Positions 8,822 to 18,916 of a stretch of 64,000 nt of DNA are shown here, in pieces. The notes beneath the pieces were generated by a model. The model saw only the letters and a program-made list of their open reading frames with translations, was not told the DNA's origin and made no database searches. The stretch's first letter is position 1; every line of letters begins with the position of its first letter. A program made the position numbers and the translations under genes. This DNA is from an uncultured Bacteroidota bacterium (GTDB taxonomy: Bacteria; Bacteroidota; Bacteroidia; Flavobacteriales; Flavobacteriaceae), in assembly GCA_902566635.1 (NCBI GenBank), contig CACFJP010000006.1, positions 1 to 64,000 of the forward strand, read 5' to 3'.

Positions 8822-9967
8822 TTAATTAGGAATTCCAGTTCCAGTTTTGTAGGGAGCCCAATTTGCATGTGCACACTTCCAACCTTGGTCGGTTGCAATC
8901 CAAACAGAAGATGCACGTGTACTGTAAGCAACTTCCTCACTTGAATCAGTAAATGTATAAGAACCAGATGCGTAAAAAGTTAAAATAGCTGTCCTCATAT
9001 CAGGGGAAAAATGAGTTTTAAAATCTCGTAAATCAAATGAATTCCAAGTATAGTTTTGGTCTTGAGCAATGTTATCAGTTGAGAAGTTATAAAAATCCCC
9101 CAAATTGGAATCACCAGTCACCAAGTCGAAATCGTCAGAAATATATTTTGAAAAATCTTCAACGTTACCCTCAAGAATAGCATTTTGCATATTTTTTTGA
9201 GCTTCAATTAGACCATTACTTACGTCAGATTCGTTCACTTTTCTCCAATACACGGGCAAATTATATTGATAGGGAGATGAAGATGTTGCATAGTCAAAAG
9301 CTTTCAACTGATAGTCCAAAGCCATTTCATAATCACCTTTCATAGCAGCAATCTCTGCCCTTGAGTCAAGGGAGTTTGGTCCATTATGCAATTTTTCTAA
9401 TTTATCTAATGAAGCAAATGCTGCATCATAATCTGGACCATCACCTATTTCGCCATAAGCATGTGCATAAGCTAACATATTATATGCAGAAGCAGCATTG
9501 GCAGGAAAGTTTGTAGCAAAATTTGAATACGTGCTCCAATCCTCTGTACTTGTCGATAACCAATTGATTAATGGACTGTTAGGAAAATCTGCAAGCGCTT
9601 TGTCATAAGTTGATGTCCAGTCGTCTTCTTCAGTTGTAGTCGCAACCAAAAGGTCATACCATGCCTTTTCTTCGAGGCTTAACTTGCTTACATTTACTTC
9701 AGACAGCTTTGCTTTTCTTGAACCAAAATCTTGATTCCCAGAAGCAGCAGCAGCCAGAACTAGTTTTGCACACTCACACTTTTTATCTGAAATCATTACA
9801 GCTTTGGCCATTCCAACTGCAACCGATTGCTCGATATTGACAAGGTGAGATATTGCTTGATTAATAATTTTTGCGGATTCTGACTTACATTCTGAATCAG
9901 ATATCCACTCTTGTGCATTTACAGAAAACATCAACACAAGAGAAAATAAAGTGGTTTGTAATTTCAT
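8822..9967 (-). CDS. Secreted hypothetical protein, helical-repeat region plus SnoaL/NTF2-like C-terminus
   Basis: Signal peptide MKLQTTLFSLVLMFSVNAQ; C-terminal 'NLIEAQKNMQNAILEGNVEDFSKYISDDFDLVTGD...' and '...ASSVWIATDQGWKCAHANWAPY' NTF2-like pattern. Confidence 0.55.
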   Translation of the reverse strand: MKLQTTLFSLVLMFSVNAQEWISDSECKSESAKIINQAISHLVNIEQSVAVGMAKAVMISDKKCECAKLVLAAAASGNQDFGSRKAKLSEVNVSKLSLEEKAWYDLLVATTTEEDDWTSTYDKALADFPNSPLINWLSTSTEDWSTYSNFATNFPANAASAYNMLAYAHAYGEIGDGPDYDAAFASLDKLEKLHNGPNSLDSRAEIAAMKGDYEMALDYQLKAFDYATSSSPYQYNLPVYWRKVNESDVSNGLIEAQKNMQNAILEGNVEDFSKYISDDFDLVTGDSNLGDFYNFSTDNIAQDQNYTWNSFDLRDFKTHFSPDMRTAILTFYASGSYTFTDSSEEVAYSTRASSVWIATDQGWKCAHANWAPYKTGTGIPN

Positions 9968-10003
9968 TTTTGTTTCATTTTAGTTTATCTAAAATAAAAA
10001 AAA

Positions 10004-10690
10004 TTAATGTTTCAACACTCGTCTTGTCACCCACTCTTTATTGTCTTTGCGATACAATTTAATAATGTACATCCCATTATTGATAGTCCCTAAATCAACA
10101 CTTGAATTATTTGTTTTCATCAACTGTTTTCCAGTAAGGTCATACACATGAATTTTCGAAATAATCTCTTGGTTTGTGTAAACAAATCCTTGTGTAGGAT
10201 TTGGATATACAAAAAAATCAACAGTATTTTTAAACTCTACATTCAAACCAGGGTCAGTTGATCGAGTGTAACTAAATCCACCACCCTCACCGCTTTGACC
10301 TCCACCACTAGTCCAATCAGTAATTTTGATATCAATATAGATATTTTCAGTAACAAGGTGCAATACCATGTCCTTTTCAACAGCATTTTTTGGTTTTGAA
10401 GTTCCTCTAAATGTAGAAAAGGTTAAAGACCCAATACTGGATGTAGTTCCAAAGGCCCATCTGGTATCATCTGGACTAGTATATTTTGACGAATCTGATT
10501 CAGTTTTAGCATTATAAAGTTGTCCTCCGTCTTTTCCTCTGGTTAACCATACTAAATCAGTAATCCTGTCTTGTGAACTTTCAAGTGATGGGTCAGCATC
10601 ATCCTCCTTTGTAAATGTAATTGGAGGTCCATCCCAAACAGTTTGAGAAAAACATAGTAAAGGGGTGAGTAAGAGTAAAATATATTTCAT
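10004..10690 (-). CDS. Secreted T9SS type A sorting domain-containing protein
   Basis: Signal peptide; C-terminal 'FFVYPNPTQGFVYTNQEIISKIHVYDLTGKQLMKTN...GMYIIKLYRKDNKEWVTRRVLKH'. Confidence 0.8.
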   Translation of the reverse strand: MKYILLLLTPLLCFSQTVWDGPPITFTKEDDADPSLESSQDRITDLVWLTRGKDGGQLYNAKTESDSSKYTSPDDTRWAFGTTSSIGSLTFSTFRGTSKPKNAVEKDMVLHLVTENIYIDIKITDWTSGGGQSGEGGGFSYTRSTDPGLNVEFKNTVDFFVYPNPTQGFVYTNQEIISKIHVYDLTGKQLMKTNNSSVDLGTINNGMYIIKLYRKDNKEWVTRRVLKH

Positions 10691-10777
10691 AACAACAGAA
10701 TTTATTTTTTAAAGATACAATTCTTACGATAATTGCATCTTTCTTCGAATAGAAACACCTATTTTTGGAAAAAAAAG

Positions 10778-11518
10778 ATGCGATTTCTTCTGCTCTTTAC
10801 ATTATTCATGTGCAGTATTACGCATGCGCAAACGATTTTAAATTCAGAATCGTTATTGAATCAATCCAGTAGTAAAATAAAAACACAAATCAATCTATCT
10901 TTATACTGGGAATCAGGAAATGAAAATACTTTTACTTCTTTTAATCAAATACTAATAGGGACAAAAAAAAAACGTCAGCTCTGGCGACTCATAGTGGGCC
11001 ACGACTATGAGGATGATGAGGGTAAAATAGTTGCGAATGACTGGAGTGCACAGCTTCGCTTAAACTACTTTGTCAGTGATAATAACTCAATCTATGGATT
11101 TATTCAGACACAAAACATTAAGGTGTTGCAAATGAACCATCGTCAACTTGTTGGAGGTGGCTATCGTCATTCATTGTTCAATAACGATAGTCAGTACGTC
11201 GATCTTGCGGCTGGATTGTTTTATGAGGATGAAAAATACCCACATATTCAAACACACAAATATCGATTCAATATAAATATGTTTTTGCGTGTCAAACTCC
11301 TTGAAAAATTTTATTTTAATTGTGTAACCTACTTTCAAGTCAACACAAAAGATGTAAACGATATCCGGTTTTTTGTTGAGCCTAAAATCAATTTTGAACA
11401 AAAAAAATTCGCATTTTCCATTGGCGCACAAAACAGATATAATTCATCCCCATATTTACAAAATAAAAAGAATGATCTCTTGTCCCGAATTGCATTAACA
11501 ATTAACCTATTTGAATAA
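10778..11518 (+). CDS. Outer-membrane protein, DUF481-like
   Basis: Signal peptide from the Met at 10778 (MRFLLLFTLFMCSITHAQ); 'INLSLYWESGNENTFTSFNQ' beta-barrel-type sequence. Annotated start 10733 is likely too long. Confidence 0.5.
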   Translation: MRFLLLFTLFMCSITHAQTILNSESLLNQSSSKIKTQINLSLYWESGNENTFTSFNQILIGTKKKRQLWRLIVGHDYEDDEGKIVANDWSAQLRLNYFVSDNNSIYGFIQTQNIKVLQMNHRQLVGGGYRHSLFNNDSQYVDLAAGLFYEDEKYPHIQTHKYRFNINMFLRVKLLEKFYFNCVTYFQVNTKDVNDIRFFVEPKINFEQKKFAFSIGAQNRYNSSPYLQNKKNDLLSRIALTINLFE

Positions 11519-11528
11519 TGCGAGTATA

Positions 11529-11768
11529 ATGAGGAAGTTTATTTTTTTAATTATTATGAATCTATTATTTAGCTGTAACATTGATGACAATTGCGGCGAA
11601 ATAATCGATAAAGTTATTGATGACAATCGATTCTTGCTTGTTATCAGATTTGATAGCGGTGGTGGAACAAATCAAGGGGATTTTGACGGAGAATTGGTAG
11701 ATGACATTGAAGTAAATGAAGAAATATTTTCAAGCTTCGAGGAAGGGGACAACTACTGTGTCGAATAA
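11529..11768 (+). CDS. Small lipoprotein, acidic, unknown function
   Basis: MRKFIFLIIMNLLFSCNIDDN... with lipobox-like LFSC; starts just after the upstream stop. Confidence 0.5.
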   Translation: MRKFIFLIIMNLLFSCNIDDNCGEIIDKVIDDNRFLLVIRFDSGGGTNQGDFDGELVDDIEVNEEIFSSFEEGDNYCVE

Positions 11769-12146
11769 CTAGTGTTTAGCCATTTGTCCAGGTTTGAGTT
11801 CTTGCCCTTTTCGAACATACTGACAACAAGTTGGAAGTCCATCATAAACCTTATCACTTGTAATGTGGTGTTCAGTGTCATGACCTTTAGCAGCAATCTG
11901 CTTTTCGATTGTATTTATGTCTGTTTTTAATCCATTGTAAATCAAACGCAATTGTCCAGAAGAATTATCCCAAGATGCATATTTAACACCTTCCACTGAA
12001 AAAGCCGCTTTTTCAATTCGCTTTTTACACATACCACAGTTGCCTAAAACTTCAATGCTTTTCTTTTCGTATTTTGATGAAGTTTCTTGTGCATAAGAAA
12101 GTAGTGACAAGCTTATAAATATAAAAAGAAAAATAGACTTCTTCAT
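11769..12146 (-). CDS. Secreted heavy-metal-associated (HMA) domain protein
   Basis: Signal peptide; 'KKSIEVLGNCGMCKKRIEKAAFSVEGVKYASWD' CxxC HMA motif. Confidence 0.8.
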   Translation of the reverse strand: MKKSIFLFIFISLSLLSYAQETSSKYEKKSIEVLGNCGMCKKRIEKAAFSVEGVKYASWDNSSGQLRLIYNGLKTDINTIEKQIAAKGHDTEHHITSDKVYDGLPTCCQYVRKGQELKPGQMAKH

Positions 12147-12155
12147 GTTTCAAAC

Positions 12156-14357
12156 TTACAAATTATATCGCAAACCTACATATAACATACGTCCATAGAC
12201 AGGGGCGTACACAAGGCTCGAATCAAAAGACGATGAAAAGGGTTGATCAGCAGACAAAATAGGTTGTGATTGTTTGTAATTGGTGAGGTTTTCACCTCCA
12301 GTGTAGATTTCAAAATTAGGTTTTGGGATATAGGTAATCTGTGCGTTTATCAATCCAAAAGCACCACTCTCAAAGCCATTTGGGTGTTGGATGGTTACAG
12401 GTATGCGCTGAGGACCTGTGTGGTGATATGTTGCATCTGCTCTCAACTGATCCCCTACATATCCGAGATTCAAAAAATACCGCTGTTTTGGTTGTAAAGG
12501 CTTTTGCTTTTTTGCGGCAACATAATCAGTCTGTACATCATAAAACTTACAGGAAAAACGAGCGTCTATCATTCTAAACAAACGTGCGTCCAACCCAAAC
12601 TGTAAACTGTTTGCATAGCTATCACCATCAAGGTTATAAAATGATACTTGCCCTGGTGTTTCCCAATCGACAACAACCTGATTGACAAATGATGTTCGAA
12701 ATAAATCTAGATTAACATTCAGTGGAATTGAACCGATTTGAAAGCCTTTCAAATAACTCACGCCATAGTTCCACGCATGCTCTGGGAGTAACCCATAATG
12801 ATGGCCTTGCAGTTCAGGAATAAGTATCGTTCTGGCAGAGCCAAACAGTTTTTGATTTTCGGCAAATACAGCCGCTACTCTACGCCCACTACCCATTGAA
12901 AATCGTAAACTAGAGGTGTCAGTAAAAGCATAACGCAAATGAGCACGATGGGTAATAAAACTGCCAATATGATTGTGATAATCAAAGCGAATACCCAACA
13001 CCATGCGAAGTCGCTCAAGGCTGTCATAACTGTACTCAAAAAAAGCACCCACTGAACTATCAGCTCTGTTAGTTGATTGCACATCTACTTTTTCATCATA
13101 GTGGTCATATGCGAACTGTAGTCCTGTCTTAAATTTATGAAGTGTGTTGCTCAGTACGGAGTTAAATATCATATTTGAAAACATACTCTTATGGCGAATA
13201 TCATATGCTCGCAAACCATAATATGACTGCTGATTATGGTCGCTGTAAGACAACTGAACGCCAAAGCTTTGATATGGCAATTCAGGAAAAACATAACCAA
13301 TTTTGAGCGAAGTTTCATATCGCTTTGTCAGCATCTCACTCCCCCAGACTGCTGTTGTGTTTTTATGTATTTTTGGATAATAGGATGTTTGCCCAAAAAG
13401 TTTATTGTCATGAAGCATTCTGATATTAAAAAAAGACACCCAACCCTTTTCCGTATTTAGGTACTGAAAGCGGGTGAGGATATTCAATTGATCGGAAATA
13501 GGCATATCCAAAAAATTATCATCATTTTTATCATTTCTCTCAATGAGTTCATTATAATGCACAAATAAATTTGCAGACCACTTATTAGACAAATTCGCTT
13601 TTGTATGAACATTCAACTCATTTCTGCTTTCAAAAGAACGAAAAAGATTGAGGAACAATCGTTCACTTGATAAAGGTTTTTTTAATTCAGAATTAATTTG
13701 ACCAGTCATGCTTTCATAACCATTTATCACACTTCCAGCGCCTTTGGTGATTTGCAGGCTTTCGATCCATGTGCCAGGAGTAAAACTCAAACCATACACC
13801 TGAGATGCTCCTCTTATCGTAGGTATGTTTTCTTCTGTAAAAAGTAAATAAGGGCTGGGTAAACCCATCATTTTCAATTGCTTAACTCCAGTGAGCGCAT
13901 TGTCAAAATTTACATCAATGGCTGGGTTGGTTTCAAAACTTTCAGAAAGATTGCAACAGGCAGCTTTTAGGAGTTCATCGCTACTGACATTCAAAACGTT
14001 TTGTGCAGACAGAAAAGACAATTGACTAGTTTTTTTTCGTTCAGAAACAATGACTTCGTCAAGGTTTGCACCATCTTTACGCTTTAAAATGTGGATGATT
14101 ATTTTTGAGTTTTGTATGCTGAGGGTGTCGGAAGAAAAACCGACGTAAGAGATCACCAATTGAGAATCGGAGGGTAGTTTTTGCATCGAAAATTTACCAT
14201 CGATATCAGTAACAGTCCCCTTATTTGTTGCAAGCCAATACACATTAGCACCTGGCAGCGGGTTACTTTCATCATCCCCAAAAACAGTGCCTGAGAAAAC
14301 ATCTTGCGCTTGCACAATACAGCAACCAAAAAAGAGAAAAAATAGTCTAAATAACAC
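12156..14357 (-). CDS. TonB-dependent receptor with carboxypeptidase-like (CarboxypepD_reg) N-domain
   Basis: 'GTVFGDDESNPLPGANVYWLATNKGTVTDIDGKFSMQKLP', plug 'VKQLKMMGLPSPYLLFTEENIPTIRGASQVYGLSFTPGTWIESLQITKGAGSVINGYESMTGQIN'. Confidence 0.9.
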   Translation of the reverse strand: MLFRLFFLFFGCCIVQAQDVFSGTVFGDDESNPLPGANVYWLATNKGTVTDIDGKFSMQKLPSDSQLVISYVGFSSDTLSIQNSKIIIHILKRKDGANLDEVIVSERKKTSQLSFLSAQNVLNVSSDELLKAACCNLSESFETNPAIDVNFDNALTGVKQLKMMGLPSPYLLFTEENIPTIRGASQVYGLSFTPGTWIESLQITKGAGSVINGYESMTGQINSELKKPLSSERLFLNLFRSFESRNELNVHTKANLSNKWSANLFVHYNELIERNDKNDDNFLDMPISDQLNILTRFQYLNTEKGWVSFFNIRMLHDNKLFGQTSYYPKIHKNTTAVWGSEMLTKRYETSLKIGYVFPELPYQSFGVQLSYSDHNQQSYYGLRAYDIRHKSMFSNMIFNSVLSNTLHKFKTGLQFAYDHYDEKVDVQSTNRADSSVGAFFEYSYDSLERLRMVLGIRFDYHNHIGSFITHRAHLRYAFTDTSSLRFSMGSGRRVAAVFAENQKLFGSARTILIPELQGHHYGLLPEHAWNYGVSYLKGFQIGSIPLNVNLDLFRTSFVNQVVVDWETPGQVSFYNLDGDSYANSLQFGLDARLFRMIDARFSCKFYDVQTDYVAAKKQKPLQPKQRYFLNLGYVGDQLRADATYHHTGPQRIPVTIQHPNGFESGAFGLINAQITYIPKPNFEIYTGGENLTNYKQSQPILSADQPFSSSFDSSLVYAPVYGRMLYVGLRYNL

Positions 14358-14412
14358 AGACGCAATTTAATACAATCATCTTACACAAAAAAAATTAACT
14401 TAGTAATTATAA

Positions 14413-16257
14413 ATGAGTAAAAAGAAAAAAATAAATAGCGATTCACCCATTGATTTGGTTGCTGACTTTTACAGTCAAAAAAAGTTGAATATTGATGAAG
14501 TTGTAAGGGTCAAAAAAGCAAGCATACAGGCTGTTGCCAACTACAGCCTTACGCCATACACAGGTAGTTTTGGGTTTGAACAACGAAAACACTTGCTCAA
14601 CAGAACCATGGTGGGTTTGTGCAAAAGGCACTTGGATGATATAGAAAACTTAGATTTACAGCAGTCTCTTGACCTCATTTTGACGCCTGAGCTTTTTGAT
14701 GAACCTGTAAACAATTATTATCATCAGTTATCAGACTCAGATTATAAAGACATATACACCTCTGATGATGTGCCCCCGGGTGAGCAATTCATCAATCGAG
14801 CATATGCTGATAATGATTTGGAAGAGTTGGAGCAATTTGGACATGAACGATACACTGCAATGATCTCATGGATCAATCAGCGCATATACAAACAAGAGAC
14901 TTCAATTCACTGGAAGCTTTTTGTTTTTCTTCACAATTTGGTACCTACTCGTTGTTTTGAGTTGGGACACAAGGCTGCATTTTTATACATCAAACTTCTA
15001 TTTGAGTCCTGTTTTGACAGTTATAAAGATTTTATTTATGATGTTACTCTCGACCCCTCAATGCTAGATTTTCTCAACCTCGCCTTGAGCCAAAAGGATA
15101 CACCAGATGAAAATTATGCTCGTGAAGTCCAAGAGTTGTTTACTGTTGGGAAAAGACCTTTTGCGAAATTTACTGAAAAAGATGTACGAGAAATTGCAAG
15201 AGCACTCGTTGGTTGGACTTATGATTACGAAAAATTGGTGTTTAGTGAAGGGACAGACCCACACGTCTTTTTCGAAGGCTATAACCACGATACAGGCGAC
15301 AAGGAATTTTCCTCATTTTACAACAATCAAACGATCCGTGGGAAGTCGGGTGATGATGGTCAGCAAGAGTTACAAGAGGTTGTCGATATGCTATTCAATA
15401 CCGAAGAGTCAGGTATATACTTGTGCCGACGACTCTATCAGTTTTTTGTTTATCCTGTGCTAACACCTGAAATTGAATCCCAAATCATAGCACCTCTAGC
15501 ACAAGTATTTAAGGATAATGATCACTCTCTCACCGCTGTTTTGCGTGAGCTGCTTGGTAGCGAGCACTTTTTCGACGCTGCAATACCAAATAGCATAATC
15601 AAATCTCCAATTGAGTATAATATGGGTATGCTGAAAGAACTACAAATTACATCTGGTTATCGTACATACTGGGATGGCAATGAAGTGCAGTATGAACAAT
15701 TTAATCCCAATCACCCTGCTTTCTTGGAGCAAGAGATCAATCAAACAACACTCGCCTATAACCTTTTTGGGCAAAACCTGCATTGGAGCAACTATAACCA
15801 AGGGATGCAACTGTTTACTCCACCTAATGTTTCTGGGTGGCCTGCGTTTTACCAAGAGCCGGTTTATGATATGTTTTGGATCAACTCATCGACGATCAAA
15901 TCGAGAAAGCAAGCTGCTCATTGGTTTCGATGGGGGCTTTGGCTTTACAGCTACGAAGATGAAGGAGTGAACCTGAAGTACAACTTGCACAACTATTTGA
16001 GTACGTATCGAAATCCTGCCAATTTTGAAGATTTTTTTAATGAGTTTAACGAGCGCCTTTGTGGAGCCCCATACGATAGTTCCACATATGAAATGCTAAA
16101 AAATGAGCTGCTTGGCAATATGAACGAAATGCACTGGGAGGAGTACATCAATGCCTATTTGGATGACCCTTCTAAAGAAAATCTAAGCTCGATTCAATGG
16201 CGGTTTGATAATTTATTGTTTCAGTTTTTTGAACTTTCAGTTTATCACATACACTAA
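14413..16257 (+). CDS. DUF1800 family protein
   Basis: 'FEQRKHLLNRTMVG...', 'DENYAREVQELFTVGK', 'FTEKDVREIARALVGW', 'FTPPNVSGWP'. Confidence 0.9.
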   Translation: MSKKKKINSDSPIDLVADFYSQKKLNIDEVVRVKKASIQAVANYSLTPYTGSFGFEQRKHLLNRTMVGLCKRHLDDIENLDLQQSLDLILTPELFDEPVNNYYHQLSDSDYKDIYTSDDVPPGEQFINRAYADNDLEELEQFGHERYTAMISWINQRIYKQETSIHWKLFVFLHNLVPTRCFELGHKAAFLYIKLLFESCFDSYKDFIYDVTLDPSMLDFLNLALSQKDTPDENYAREVQELFTVGKRPFAKFTEKDVREIARALVGWTYDYEKLVFSEGTDPHVFFEGYNHDTGDKEFSSFYNNQTIRGKSGDDGQQELQEVVDMLFNTEESGIYLCRRLYQFFVYPVLTPEIESQIIAPLAQVFKDNDHSLTAVLRELLGSEHFFDAAIPNSIIKSPIEYNMGMLKELQITSGYRTYWDGNEVQYEQFNPNHPAFLEQEINQTTLAYNLFGQNLHWSNYNQGMQLFTPPNVSGWPAFYQEPVYDMFWINSSTIKSRKQAAHWFRWGLWLYSYEDEGVNLKYNLHNYLSTYRNPANFEDFFNEFNERLCGAPYDSSTYEMLKNELLGNMNEMHWEEYINAYLDDPSKENLSSIQWRFDNLLFQFFELSVYHIH

Positions 16258-16260
16258 GTT

Positions 16261-17790
16261 ATGAAGAGAAGGTCATTTTTACATAAACTCAGTCATGCAG
16301 CAGCAGCACCAATCGTGTTGCCAAACATACTACATCACGCACTGGCGCAGCAATCAGGGTCATTTCTGTCAAACACAAACGAACCTGGTCGGATATTGGT
16401 CCTCATCAAATTGGATGGAGGAAATGATGGTCTCAACACTGTTATTCCACTCAATCAACTTAGTGAGCTTCAGCAAGCAAGACCACATGTGATGCTGCCA
16501 GACGAGTCCATTATCGATCTTGGAAACGCTTCTTTGGGACTACACCCCGAACTGTCAGGTTTTAAAAGTCTCTATGACGAACAACGTCTTAAAATCATAC
16601 AAAATGTAGGTTACGAACAACCCGATTTTTCTCATTTTCGTTCGATGGATATTTGGCAAAGCGCATCAGATTCTGAAGAATTTTTAAACTCGGGATGGAT
16701 TGGTCGCTTTATCGAATCCGAACATCCAGACTGGCCAACAGCCTACCCAAACCAGAATTACCCAGATCCATTATCAATCGAATTGGGTGGAGGTGGTTCG
16801 TCAATACTCTTTACTGGGAACCAGTCTTTTACAAGTTATTTGACAACAAATCCAGATGGTTTTCACGAGGATATTCTTTTTAACCCAAATGCAGTATACC
16901 CTGATAATAATGTGGGTGTAAAATTGCGATATATCGATCTTGTCAAACATCAGTCTAACGAATATGCGAGCACCGTCAAATCTGCTTATGAAAAGTCTTC
17001 GCTTGCACATGTCTTCGAGGAGAGTGATTTTGGAGAGCAGTTTGATATCATGACTCGTCTGATTTTGGGTGGTTTAAACACTCGGATATATATGGTCACG
17101 CTGGGTGGTTTTGACACACATGACACCCAAGTCGATCAATCGGACCACACCAAAGGAGAGCATGCATACCTATTGAAAGAGCTCAACGATAATGTGTTAA
17201 AGTTTTTTCAAAACCTTGATGAAGCCGGCAGAAGTGATGATGTATTGTGTATGACGTTCTCTGAATTTGGACGAACAATTGTCTCCAATGGCTCAAGAGG
17301 AACAGATCATGGTACAGCTGCACCCCTATTCATCTTTGGCAACAGAATCAATTCTGAAGTCATGGGTGAAAACCCTGTGGTTCCAAAAGGAGTTCGATGG
17401 GAAGACAACCTCGAATCAGAATTTGATTATAGATCGATATATGCTACAGTGATTGATCAATGGCTAAACACGAATGACGGTAAATCAGAGTCCGTACTTA
17501 GACAACAGTTTGACCAATTTGAACTCCTACGTTCAGACAACGATGCTGACAGATGGATTTTATTCCCAAACCCTATAATTGATGTTTTCAAAATTGGCGT
17601 TCCCAAAAAGGTTTCCAGTTTTTACTATCAAATTTACGACCTGAATGGTAGACGATACGATGAAGGTAATGCGACTTTAAGCCCATCAAAAGTGCATCCT
17701 ATTTCAACAGATAATTTACAGAAAGGATATTATCTAATTAACATTCGCTATCAAAATGGAAATAAGGTTTTGAAATTTTATAAACAATAG
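16261..17790 (+). CDS. DUF1501 family protein with T9SS C-terminal sorting domain
   Basis: 'MKRRSFLHKLSHAAAAPIVLPN', 'LVLIKLDGGNDGLNTVIPL', 'VTLGGFDTHDTQ', 'FSEFGRTIVSNGSRGTDHGTAAPLFIFG'; C-terminal sorting-domain-like sequence. Confidence 0.92.
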   Translation: MKRRSFLHKLSHAAAAPIVLPNILHHALAQQSGSFLSNTNEPGRILVLIKLDGGNDGLNTVIPLNQLSELQQARPHVMLPDESIIDLGNASLGLHPELSGFKSLYDEQRLKIIQNVGYEQPDFSHFRSMDIWQSASDSEEFLNSGWIGRFIESEHPDWPTAYPNQNYPDPLSIELGGGGSSILFTGNQSFTSYLTTNPDGFHEDILFNPNAVYPDNNVGVKLRYIDLVKHQSNEYASTVKSAYEKSSLAHVFEESDFGEQFDIMTRLILGGLNTRIYMVTLGGFDTHDTQVDQSDHTKGEHAYLLKELNDNVLKFFQNLDEAGRSDDVLCMTFSEFGRTIVSNGSRGTDHGTAAPLFIFGNRINSEVMGENPVVPKGVRWEDNLESEFDYRSIYATVIDQWLNTNDGKSESVLRQQFDQFELLRSDNDADRWILFPNPIIDVFKIGVPKKVSSFYYQIYDLNGRRYDEGNATLSPSKVHPISTDNLQKGYYLINIRYQNGNKVLKFYKQ

Positions 17791-17842
17791 CATTTTCCTA
17801 AATTGTTTTTTTTATAACTTTATTACCAATAATTGTTATAAA

Positions 17843-18916
17843 ATGAACAAAATTGCAGTCTTTGGTCTAGGTAAAGTTGGCACGTTGGTGGGGATATTGT
17901 TAAGCGAACAGTTTTCGGTAATAGGTTATGACATCCATCCACCCTACTATGAAATAGAATTGCCATTTGAGTACAAAATCCTCGACATCGGAAAGGTCAA
18001 TAACATCAAACATGCCTTGGAGAAAGTTGATGTAGTGGTTTCTGCGCTGCCCTATTTTTTGAACAAACATATTGCCGAAATCGCACACCGAAAAGGAGTT
18101 CATTATTTCGATTTGACAGAAGATGTGAGCACCATGCGACACATAGAGTCGCTTTCTAATCAATCAATATCTGTTTTGGCGCCACAATGTGGTTTAGCCC
18201 CTGGGTTTATTGGTATCGTTGGTGGCGATCTAGCGCGTCAATTTGATGAGCTTAGAGACATTGAGTTGCGAGTGGGAGCTTTGCCACGATATCCAAATGG
18301 TCAGCTCGCATATTCTTTTACATGGTCACCAACAGGCGTGATTAATGAGTACCTCAATGATGCAGAAGCAATCCATAATGGCAATCGAAAAAATGTACCT
18401 TCATTAGAGGGCTTTGAATATATGAACATCGAAGGGCAAGAATATGAAGCCTTCACAACCTCGGGTGGTCTTGGGACTATGTGCTCGACCTATGAGGGTA
18501 AGGTCGATACCCTTAACTACAAAACCATTCGATACCCAGGGCATGGAAAACTCATGCGTTTTTTGATGTATGAAATGGTGATGAAAGAAGATTTGAGACA
18601 GCTCGAAAAAATCTTGACAAATGCCAAGCCTCCAGTCGAGGAGGATCTCGTTCATGTCTATGCTGTTGTTGAGGGAAAAATAGATGGTGAAATGTGTAGA
18701 AAAGAGTTTTTTCAGACCTATTTTCCAATCGAAATCCATGGGAAACTTTGGAGAGCCATATCCTGGACAACTGCAGCATCAATCGCAGCAGTAGTCGAAT
18801 TGGTTGCTGCTTCGAAAATACTGCAAAAAGGATTTATCAAACAAGAAATGATTCCTTTATCTGATTTTTATGCAACTGTAAATGGTGCCTTGTTACAACC
18901 GAAACCACTATCATGA
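17843..18916 (+). CDS. Saccharopine dehydrogenase family protein
   Basis: N-terminal Rossmann 'MNKIAVFGLGKVGTLVGILLSEQFSVIGYDI'; 'LAPQCGLAPGFIGIVGGDLA', 'TSGGLGTMCSTYEGKVDTLNYKTIRYPGH'. Confidence 0.88.
   Translation: MNKIAVFGLGKVGTLVGILLSEQFSVIGYDIHPPYYEIELPFEYKILDIGKVNNIKHALEKVDVVVSALPYFLNKHIAEIAHRKGVHYFDLTEDVSTMRHIESLSNQSISVLAPQCGLAPGFIGIVGGDLARQFDELRDIELRVGALPRYPNGQLAYSFTWSPTGVINEYLNDAEAIHNGNRKNVPSLEGFEYMNIEGQEYEAFTTSGGLGTMCSTYEGKVDTLNYKTIRYPGHGKLMRFLMYEMVMKEDLRQLEKILTNAKPPVEEDLVHVYAVVEGKIDGEMCRKEFFQTYFPIEIHGKLWRAISWTTAASIAAVVELVAASKILQKGFIKQEMIPLSDFYATVNGALLQPKPLS

Noticed and set aside
12270-12577. Short forward ORFs inside the TonB receptor gene
   Set aside because: Antisense shadows of a strongly supported CDS, no recognisable domain.
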